The notes under the pieces are model-generated. The model made no database searches. It had not been told where the DNA came from and saw only the letters and a program-made list of their open reading frames with translations. This document shows, piece by piece, positions 6,280 through 11,851 of a DNA stretch of 11,851 bases. This DNA comes from Acidimicrobiia bacterium (GTDB lineage: Bacteria; Actinomycetota; Acidimicrobiia; IMCC26256; JAENVU01). How positions within the stretch are numbered: position 1 is the first letter of the stretch; every line of letters begins with the position of its first letter. The DNA lies in contig JANYLF010000232.1 of assembly GCA_025357995.1 (NCBI GenBank), positions 1 through 11,851 of the forward strand. The letters are read 5' to 3'. The position numbers and the translations under genes were made by a program.

Positions 6280-7118
6280 ACCTGCCGCTCCCCTGGCCGT
6301 TCGACCGCGAGTACATGCAACTCGCGCTCGTGGTCGGCATCATCGTGGGCGCGTGCGCTCCGCTGGTGGGGACCTTCCTCGTCGACAAACACCTTTCCCT
6401 GATGGGCGACGGCATCGGCCATCTCGCATTCGCGGGCGTGGCCGGGGGCTTGTTGCTCTCGATCTCGCCGATCTGGACCGCGCTCGGTGTCGCGGTGGCG
6501 GGCGCGCTCGCGGTGGAGTGGCTCCGAACGCGCGGCCGCACGTCCGGCGACCTCGCGTTGGCCCTCTTCTTCTACGGTGGAATCGCGGGCGGCGCGGTGC
6601 TCGCGAGCCGAGCCGCGACCGATGGCATCACCGTCAACGTGCTGCCGTACCTCTTCGGCTCGATCCTCACCGTGACACCGGGGGATCTGTGGATGGTCGG
6701 CGCGATCGGTGCGACGATCGTCGCATCCGTCGTGTTCGCGCACCGCGCCTGGTTCACGATTGGACTCGACGACGAGTCGGCGCGCGTCATGGGACTCCCC
6801 GTCACCGCGCTCAACTCGCTCCTCGCGGTATTGACCGCCGTCACAATCGTCGCCGCGACGCGCATCGTCGGCGTGCTCCTCGTGGCCGCGCTGATGGTGT
6901 TGCCCGTGGCCTCGGCGCGGATCGTGGCGCGGTCCCAACGCCAGACATTGCTCCTGGCCACCGTCACCGGTGTGATCTCGTCCGTGATCGGCCTCGGCAT
7001 CGCCCGGATCTGGGGCCTGGCGCCCGGCGGCACGATCGTCCTCGTGAGCGCCGCGATCTTTGCGGTGGTGTCTGTCCTCCGCGGCAAGACCCACGGCGCA
7101 CCAATCGGCCACCACTAA
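6276..7118 (+). CDS. znuB: Zinc ABC transporter permease (ZnuB-like, ABC-3 family)
   Basis: This 280-residue inner membrane protein forms the zinc channel. It shows seven to eight hydrophobic segments and family motifs: LMGDGIGHLAFAGVA near the N-terminus, the contact region for the ATPase, and GSILTVTPGDLW in the middle. The GTG at 6276 was chosen because it overlaps the znuC-like stop as GTGA and has GAGGA 6 bases upstream (6265-6269). An in-frame GTG at 6258 would add six residues and has no such site. The next gene begins 20 bases later and is unrelated, so the transporter operon seems to end here without the zur gene that often follows it in actinobacteria. Confidence 0.93.
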   Translation: MNLPLPWPFDREYMQLALVVGIIVGACAPLVGTFLVDKHLSLMGDGIGHLAFAGVAGGLLLSISPIWTALGVAVAGALAVEWLRTRGRTSGDLALALFFYGGIAGGAVLASRAATDGITVNVLPYLFGSILTVTPGDLWMVGAIGATIVASVVFAHRAWFTIGLDDESARVMGLPVTALNSLLAVLTAVTIVAATRIVGVLLVAALMVLPVASARIVARSQRQTLLLATVTGVISSVIGLGIARIWGLAPGGTIVLVSAAIFAVVSVLRGKTHGAPIGHH

Positions 7119-7125
7119 CCACCGG

Positions 7126-7131
7126 TAGCCT
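7126..7131 (+). promoter_or_regulatory. Possible -10 element of the SDR gene (leaderless)
   Basis: TAGCCT fits TANNNT and ends 7 bases before the GTG at 7139. Since no ribosome binding site is visible there, transcription may begin at the GTG itself. This would separate the SDR gene from the zinc operon despite the gap of only 20 bases. Confidence 0.4.
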
Positions 7132-7138
7132 CCGAGCC

Positions 7139-7912
7139 GTGCGGTTACAGGGGGAGTTGGCGCTCGTCACCGGGTCGACCTCGGGGATCGGCGCCGCGAT
7201 CGCGACCCGGTTCGCCGCGGAGGGCGCTTCGGTGATCGTCACCGGTCGCGATGAGGACCGCGCCAACTTCGTCGTCGCGACGATCACCGCCGCGGGTGGC
7301 ACGGCGCATTCGGTCCTCGCCGACGTCGGTGACGAATCCCAATGTGTGCGGCTCGTCGCCGAGTCCGCCGCGCGACTTGGCGGATTGACCGTCCTTGTGA
7401 ACAACGCGGTCGCCAGCATTGTCGACGAACACGACGGCGCGGTCGCGGATCTCACTACCACCGCGTGGGACGCGTCGCTGCGCGTCAACTTGAGCGCGCC
7501 AATGTGGCTCTGCCGCGCCGCGATTCCTCTGATGCGCGCGGCCGGCCGAGGTTCAATCGTCAACATCTCCACGCGCCAAGCCGAGCGCGCGAGCAAGGGC
7601 TACGCGGCATATGTCGCCAGCAAGGCCGGGCTCAACGGACTCACGCGCGCGATCGCGGTCGACGAGGCGCAACACGGAATCAGGTGCAATACCGTGAGCC
7701 CGGGGTACGTGCTCAACGAGCGGAGGGATGCCGAGATCACTCCGGAGCGCCGCGCGCGACTCGAGGCGATGCATCTCACTCGCCTCGGACAAGCGGATGA
7801 CGTTGCCTACGCCTGCGTGTACCTCGCGAGCCGCGAGAGCGAATTCCTGACCGGCGTCAACCTCCCCCTCGACGGTGGGGGGAGCGCGGCCCGCGGCGCA
7901 GTACTGGGATGA
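7139..7912 (+). CDS. Short-chain dehydrogenase/reductase (classical SDR)
   Basis: This 257-residue protein is an NAD(P)-dependent oxidoreductase. The cofactor motif TGSTSGIG is at 11-18, Arg37 after the second strand (TGRDED) hints at NADP(H), ADV is at 61-63 and NNA at 88-90. Catalytic Asn117, Tyr158 and Lys162 (YVASK) are present. The position 13 residues before the tyrosine, usually serine, is Thr145 in VNISTRQ, with Ser144 beside it. The C-terminus GVNLPLDGGGSA is normal. The GTG at 7139 gives a family-typical N-terminus. The frame is open far upstream, but only as a shadow of the permease gene. The TIM-barrel gene follows after 7 bases, so the two probably act on the same compound, possibly a sugar or polyol. 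The substrate is unknown. Confidence 0.92.
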   Translation: MRLQGELALVTGSTSGIGAAIATRFAAEGASVIVTGRDEDRANFVVATITAAGGTAHSVLADVGDESQCVRLVAESAARLGGLTVLVNNAVASIVDEHDGAVADLTTTAWDASLRVNLSAPMWLCRAAIPLMRAAGRGSIVNISTRQAERASKGYAAYVASKAGLNGLTRAIAVDEAQHGIRCNTVSPGYVLNERRDAEITPERRARLEAMHLTRLGQADDVAYACVYLASRESEFLTGVNLPLDGGGSAARGAVLG

Positions 7913-7919
7913 TCGGCTG

Positions 7920-8744
7920 ATGCACGACCGCATCTCGATCAGTGCGATCAGCACGTTCGACTGGCCGCTCGATCAAGACCTCACGTTCTACGCGGCGGCG
8001 GGCATCACGAACGTGGGTATCTCCGTGGCGAAACTCGAACGGTTCGGCTGGGACAAGGGGACCTCACGCATCGTCGACGCGGGCCTGCGGGTCACGAACC
8101 TCATCGGCCTCGGGCCATTTCATCTCGCGCACCCCGATCGCTGGGGCGAGCAACAGGACCGGTTGGAACGCGCGCTCGACGTTGCGGAGCGCGTGAATGC
8201 CGAGTGTCTCGTGGTCACGACAGGACCCGCGGGACCCCTCACGTGGGAGGCCGCGGCCGACGCGTTGGAGCATGCTCTCGCACCGATCCTGCGTGAGGCG
8301 CACGCGCGCAACATCCCGTTCGCGATCGAACACACCAACTCGTTGCGCGTGGACGTTGGGTTCGTGCACACGTTGCGCGACGCGATCGACCTCGCCCGGT
8401 CGCTCAAGGTAGGTGTGTGCATGGAGATCAACGCGTGTTGGGCCGAGCGGGGGCTCGCAGCCACAATCCGTGAGGGCATCGAGACGCTGCAACTCGTTCA
8501 GGTCAGCGACTTCAAGGTCGGCACGCTGTCGACGCCGAACCGACTCGTCCCCGGCGACGGCGACATCCCGCTGGCGCGCATCATCGGCGACGTCCTACGC
8601 GCGGGGTACCGGGGTTGTTTCGATCTCGAGCTGATCGGCCCCGCAATCACGAACGAGGGCTACGAATCCTCCATCGCGCGCTCCATGACTGTGCTGGAAG
8701 AGCTGCTGCCCGCCCCCGCCACCGAGATCGCCAGGAACGACTGA
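7920..8744 (+). CDS. Sugar phosphate isomerase/epimerase-like TIM-barrel protein
   Basis: This 274-residue cytoplasmic protein of the xylose isomerase-like/AP endonuclease 2 TIM-barrel family is usually a metal-dependent isomerase, epimerase or dehydratase of sugars or inositol derivatives. Likely metal-binding acidic residues are Glu137 (FAIEHTN), Glu169 (VCMEIN), Asp197 (VSDF) and Glu237 (DLELIGP) at the ends of successive strands. The segment LVPGDGDIPL (209-218) is the family's common loop before the last strands. The ATG at 7920 lies 7 bases after the SDR stop; 15 further in-frame codons upstream overlap the SDR end and are not needed. A two-gene unit with the SDR suggests oxidation plus isomerisation or epimerisation of one metabolite. 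I cannot name the substrate. Confidence 0.88.
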   Translation: MHDRISISAISTFDWPLDQDLTFYAAAGITNVGISVAKLERFGWDKGTSRIVDAGLRVTNLIGLGPFHLAHPDRWGEQQDRLERALDVAERVNAECLVVTTGPAGPLTWEAAADALEHALAPILREAHARNIPFAIEHTNSLRVDVGFVHTLRDAIDLARSLKVGVCMEINACWAERGLAATIREGIETLQLVQVSDFKVGTLSTPNRLVPGDGDIPLARIIGDVLRAGYRGCFDLELIGPAITNEGYESSIARSMTVLEELLPAPATEIARND

Positions 8745-8840
8745 GCAGGAACCAGTAGCTTGCAGCACGAGGCGCCGAGCACTTTCCGCGCCCTTGGCAA
8801 TCGCAGATCGAATTTCCGAGCGGGCAGACGCGAGTTCTGG

Positions 8841-10997
8841 ATGGACAAGAACCCAGTGGCGAAGTCCCGGGACTCAGGTCCTCGGCGCCGGGGACGTCGT
8901 TGGCTGTTGCCAATCGCCGGCTTCGTACTCGCGGTCTGCGCCGCCATCGGCTGGTACGCGTGGCAGCAATATCAGACCCTGACCTCTTCCAAGTACCGCG
9001 TGGTCGACTACACCGTACCCACGGCGCCCCGACTCGTTGCCGTGTCCGGAGAGACTGTCTACCGCATCGACCCGACCGAGTCATCGTTGTCGTATGCGGT
9101 GAACGAGAACCTCTTCGGTGAGGACTTGAGCCGGGCTCGAGGTCGCACCAGCGGGATCGCCGGCGATGTTGTGGTGAACACGACCGAACCGGGGAAGAGT
9201 CGGATGGGTCGGATCGTCGTCAACGTCGAGCAGCTCCGCTCGGACAACAGCCTCCGAGACGCGCGGGTGCGCGCGACCAACCTCGAGTCTCACCGGATAC
9301 CCCTCGCGTATCTCGACGGCGCGGATCTGCACGGTCTCCCGTCGTCGATCGTCGACGGCCGGCGCTATCGCTTCACCATGCCCAGCCGTCTCACGGTCAA
9401 GCAGAAGGCGGCGGCGGCGACGTGGGCCGGCGACGCTGGGTTGAAGGACGGCAAGCTGCTCGCGACGGCTACGACCACGGTGAAAATGTCCACGTTCGGC
9501 ATCGGACCGATCAGCGTCGCCGGCATCGTGAGTACCGCCGACGCCGTAACGCTCACCCTCACACTCACTGCACTCGACCCGTCGAAGTACACCGTGCCGA
9601 CCACGATCGCTCCGCCGGCCTCGGAACCGCGATCGGGTGACAGTCCCTCGTTCAAGAGCGTGGTACTTCCCGCGATGGAGGCCAACTGCGCGTCGTGTCA
9701 CCGTTCGGGAGAGGTCGGTGCCGCGCACTGGACGTTCGATCGTGCCGGCGATGCACAGAAGATCGCCGACGGTATCGGAACGATCGTGAACGCCGGATAC
9801 ATGCCACCATCGCCGGCATCGTCCAAGAGCGCCGCGTTCGCACACTCGAGGAGACTCGACCCCCGCACGGTCGCCGCCATCGTGAAGTGGGCGAAGGCCG
9901 GCGGTCCCCTCGATGTCCCCGCGACCCGGCGGGTCAAACCACGACACGGGCCCTCTCTGGCGCGTCCCCGCCACGACGTTGTGCTGGCGATGCCGGCGTC
10001 GTACACGGCCGCCGCCGGAACCGCGGACGACTATCGATGCTTCGTGCTCGATCCGCACTTCACGGCACCCACGTTCGTGACCGGATTCGAACTGACGCCG
10101 GGCGCACGGACTGAGATCCACCACGCTCAGCTGTTCCACGCGGATGCCGGACGCGTCGCCACGGACCTGGCCAAGTACGGTCAAGACGGCCGTCCCGGTT
10201 GGAGTTGCTATGTAGGCGCGTCCGACCTCACATTTGCGCCGGGAGTTGGTTTCGCCGGCCAGGCCGGCCTCATGGCCGCGTGGATTCCCGGCCAGGACCC
10301 GGTGCTCTTCCCGCAACATTCGGGGATCCTGTTCCAGCCCGGCGACGCGGTCGTCCTCCAGATCCACTACCACTACAACGCGGCCCCGAACCCTGATCGC
10401 ACGACGGTCGCCCTGCAGCTGGATCCGGGAACCGCGCCGATCGAGAAGCTCGACATCGTCAACCCGGTGGCGCCGGTCGAGATCCCGTGTGCGCCGGGTG
10501 ACACCGCGCCACTGTGCGACCGTGCCGCGGCACTGGCCCAAGCCCAACGAACCTATGGCGTTCTCGGCGCGGCGCTCGAGCCCGGTCTCCTCAGTCAGTG
10601 TCGAAAGACGGTCGACGGACTGCTCGCCACGGCCGAGCATCAGGTGGCGAGGTCGAGTTGTGATCATTTGGTATCCGAGTCCGGCCGGCTGGTCATGGTG
10701 CTCGGTCACATGCACATGCTCGGCCGGAGCTTCCGTATGACACTGGATCCGGACACACCAAGCGCACGGACACTGCTCGATATCCCGCGCTGGCAGTTCA
10801 ACTGGCAGATGAACTACGAGTTGCAGCGACCGATCCACGTCCTCCGGGGCCAGAAGATCCGCATCGAGTGCAGCTGGGATCGTGCATTGGATCCGAACCG
10901 ACCGTCGAAGTACATCGTGTTCGCCGAAGGGACCTCCGACGAGATGTGTTTCGGTACTTACGGGATCATCCGCGATTCACCATCGGCCGTGCCTTAG
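8841..10997 (+). CDS. YceI - cytochrome c - copper type II monooxygenase fusion
   Basis: This 718-residue protein has a basic N-terminus and a membrane anchor (about 21-43), with the rest predicted outside. A YceI-like lipocalin domain (about 72-246) shows VYRIDPTESSLSYAV, an RDARVRATNLES segment and a TFGIGPISVAG strand. Next is a small c-type heme domain (about 268-358), with CASCH at 283-287 and Met321 in GYMPP as likely axial ligand. The rest (about 380-710) resembles PHM/dopamine beta-monooxygenase: His427, His428 and His509 match the CuH site, and His623, His625 (HMHMLG) and Met702 (TSDEMC) match CuM. All six ligands are kept, so an active O2-dependent hydroxylase is plausible; the substrate is unknown. 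The ATG at 8841 was preferred over a TTG 27 codons upstream because it gives a normal anchor. No clear promoter or ribosome binding site was found in 8745-8840. Confidence 0.88.
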   Translation: MDKNPVAKSRDSGPRRRGRRWLLPIAGFVLAVCAAIGWYAWQQYQTLTSSKYRVVDYTVPTAPRLVAVSGETVYRIDPTESSLSYAVNENLFGEDLSRARGRTSGIAGDVVVNTTEPGKSRMGRIVVNVEQLRSDNSLRDARVRATNLESHRIPLAYLDGADLHGLPSSIVDGRRYRFTMPSRLTVKQKAAAATWAGDAGLKDGKLLATATTTVKMSTFGIGPISVAGIVSTADAVTLTLTLTALDPSKYTVPTTIAPPASEPRSGDSPSFKSVVLPAMEANCASCHRSGEVGAAHWTFDRAGDAQKIADGIGTIVNAGYMPPSPASSKSAAFAHSRRLDPRTVAAIVKWAKAGGPLDVPATRRVKPRHGPSLARPRHDVVLAMPASYTAAAGTADDYRCFVLDPHFTAPTFVTGFELTPGARTEIHHAQLFHADAGRVATDLAKYGQDGRPGWSCYVGASDLTFAPGVGFAGQAGLMAAWIPGQDPVLFPQHSGILFQPGDAVVLQIHYHYNAAPNPDRTTVALQLDPGTAPIEKLDIVNPVAPVEIPCAPGDTAPLCDRAAALAQAQRTYGVLGAALEPGLLSQCRKTVDGLLATAEHQVARSSCDHLVSESGRLVMVLGHMHMLGRSFRMTLDPDTPSARTLLDIPRWQFNWQMNYELQRPIHVLRGQKIRIECSWDRALDPNRPSKYIVFAEGTSDEMCFGTYGIIRDSPSAVP

Positions 10998-11072
10998 CCG
11001 GTGAACGGCACGATCGATACCGACGTGTCGCCCGCCGAAGTCGGGATGTACGCGACGCACAACTGCAGTGAG

Positions 11073-11564
11073 TCAGCTCGGAGCACCCCATTCGGACGCG
11101 GCGGCTCGGGGTTCGGGTGGGATCACGCGACCTTCGGCGACCGCGATGGCGTCCCAGTAGAAGTCCGGGAACTCGATCACCGCACCGTCTTCGAGGAACA
11201 GCTGCACCACCCACGCCTTCGCGACGACGGCGTCGCGGTCGGCATCGACCAACCGCTGTTCCACGATCTTCGCCTTTCCCCGGCGGGCCGACACCCGCAC
11301 GCAACCGACGAGGCGGTCGTCGATCGTGGCCTCGCGGTCGTACGAGATGTGAAGCTCACGCACCACAACCGTGCGTCCACCGGCGCCGTGGTACTCGCCC
11401 CACCGCGGGCCCGGGCCCGCGCCGATGTACGCGATTCGGAGATCGTTCAACAACCGGGCAACGGCCGCATTGTTGAGGTGGCCCTGCCCGTCGATGTGTT
11501 CGGGCAGCAACGTGACCGGGACGACATATCGATACCCGGCGGTCGCGTGCAGCGCGCGCGTCAT
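11073..11564 (-). CDS. Hotdog-fold acyl-CoA thioesterase (4HBT/YbgC-like)
   Basis: This 163-residue cytoplasmic protein most likely hydrolyses an acyl-CoA thioester. The conserved segment HIDGQGHLNNAAVARLLND (from His23) holds Asp25, the usual catalytic acid, followed by GHLNN. The later strands VRELHISYDREA and KIVEQRLVDADRD fit the fold. The ATG at 11564 overlaps the stop of the upstream SDR gene as ATGA; the frame extends 78 codons upstream but only through that gene. Co-translation with an SDR is common for fatty acid or steroid side-chain degradation modules. The substrate is not identifiable. The C-terminus (about 133-163) runs past the core fold. Confidence 0.85.
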   Translation of the reverse strand: MTRALHATAGYRYVVPVTLLPEHIDGQGHLNNAAVARLLNDLRIAYIGAGPGPRWGEYHGAGGRTVVVRELHISYDREATIDDRLVGCVRVSARRGKAKIVEQRLVDADRDAVVAKAWVVQLFLEDGAVIEFPDFYWDAIAVAEGRVIPPEPRAAASEWGAPS

Positions 11565-11851
11565 GCCCACATGAACGCGCCGCCGTCGGCCATGAACGTG
11601 TGGCCCGTGAGGTACCGGCACGCATCCGAACACAGGAACCACGCGAGCGGACCCATGTCCTTCTCCGGATCGCCCTGGCGTCCCATCGGACAGTTCTCCA
11701 CGAAGATGCGATAGCCCTCGCTCTGTTTCGCCGCGTCGCCGTGATGATCCGCGGCCGCGGGTGCGATGCAGTTCACGACGATGCCATCGGCGGCCCACTC
11801 GCGCGCCGCGGTGCGCGTGAGCGCCCGTACCGCTTCCTTCGACGCGTTGTA
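11561..11851 (-). CDS. SDR family oxidoreductase, C-terminal part (cut by right edge)
   Basis: The last 96 codons are present. The fragment opens exactly at the catalytic motif YNASK (Tyr and Lys of the SDR active site) and continues with AVRALTRTAAREWAADGIVVNCIAP, the usual following helix and strand. It ends with DACRYLTGHTFMADGGAFMWA, the classical SDR C-terminus. The cofactor-binding half lies outside the window. The overlap with the thioesterase gene (ATGA) indicates one operon. Length and motifs fit a 3-oxoacyl-ACP-reductase or hydroxyacyl-CoA-dehydrogenase type, but this cannot be decided from the fragment. Confidence 0.9.
   Translation of the reverse strand, partial: YNASKEAVRALTRTAAREWAADGIVVNCIAPAAADHHGDAAKQSEGYRIFVENCPMGRQGDPEKDMGPLAWFLCSDACRYLTGHTFMADGGAFMWA

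Noticed and set aside
6237..7115. A 292-codon minus-strand open frame opposite the zinc permease gene
   Set aside because: Extremely hydrophilic, repeat-like sequence with no motif; a shadow of the membrane protein gene.
6239..7138. Upstream extension of the SDR frame by 300 codons, suggesting a larger fusion protein
   Set aside because: The extension is Arg-rich and overlaps the permease in another frame. The SDR fold starts exactly at the GTG at 7139.
8734..8761. GGAAC sequences (8734-8738 and 8748-8752) as ECF promoters for the copper oxygenase, which would place it in the sigma factor regulon
   Set aside because: Neither has a CGTC/CGAC-like -10 at 16-17 bases. A TAGCTT lies downstream of the first, but the combination is not a convincing ECF promoter.
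8760..8840. TTG start giving 27 extra residues on the copper oxygenase
   Set aside because: The extra residues show no conserved or signal-like character, TTG is a rarer start, and the ATG at 8841 gives a standard basic stretch plus membrane anchor. An upstream start cannot be fully excluded.
9081..10838. A 585-codon open frame on the minus strand opposite the copper oxygenase gene
   Set aside because: It is Arg/Gly/His-rich low-complexity sequence with no recognisable motif, as expected for an antisense shadow of a GC-rich gene. The plus strand encodes clear conserved domains.
10998..11072. Possible terminator or small gene in the gap between the copper oxygenase and thioesterase genes
   Set aside because: I found no clear stem-loop with a T-run and no short frame with a ribosome binding site; the open frame starting near 11001 is a shadow of the thioesterase and SDR genes.

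Overview
The window is GC-rich DNA with strong G/C bias at third codon positions, frequent GTG starts, 4-base ATGA/GTGA gene overlaps and several starts lying 7-8 bases behind a TANNNT box (leaderless style). Together with an ECF sigma/zf-HC2 anti-sigma pair and a CopC-CopD fusion, this points to an actinobacterium. I favour an Acidimicrobiia-like or other high-GC environmental lineage, but this is inference and no rRNA is present. Coding is dense: twelve genes including two cut by the edges. I see no RNA gene, CRISPR array, insertion sequence or phage gene.

Region 1 (1-4131, copper theme). On the minus strand, from about 2509 down to 1, run a membrane zf-HC2 anti-sigma factor, a CopC-CopD-YtkA fusion and the first 18 codons of a secreted protein. 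Divergent from these, an ECF sigma factor (2594-3112) overlaps by ATGA a secreted/membrane protein (3109-4131) with a His-rich WHDHRAHWMGG motif. I read this as one copper-responsive unit: a sensor/anti-sigma, its sigma factor, and metal-handling proteins at the cell surface. A separate HIT-family hydrolase gene (4144-4566) follows.

Region 2 (4594-7118, zinc theme). A zinc-binding lipoprotein gene (znuA-like, minus strand) is divergent from znuC- and znuB-like genes (plus strand). The 63 bases between them hold a near-perfect inverted repeat (16 of 18 bases per arm). Each arm contains a 15-base dyad resembling a Zur/Fur-type box, so the transporter is probably repressed when zinc is sufficient.

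Region 3 (7139-8744). A short-chain dehydrogenase and a TIM-barrel sugar-phosphate isomerase/epimerase-like protein form a two-gene unit of unknown pathway.

Region 4 (8841-10997). This is the most unusual gene. It encodes a membrane-anchored 718-residue protein combining a YceI-like lipocalin domain, a c-type heme domain (CASCH) and a copper type II (PHM/DBM-like) monooxygenase domain that keeps all six expected copper ligands. The arrangement suggests a copper oxygenase with a built-in heme, and perhaps a lipid/quinone-binding module, for electron supply in place of free ascorbate.

Region 5 (11073-11851, minus strand). A hotdog-fold thioesterase overlaps by ATGA the 3' end of a second SDR gene that runs off the right edge. 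This pair is convergent with the copper oxygenase gene.
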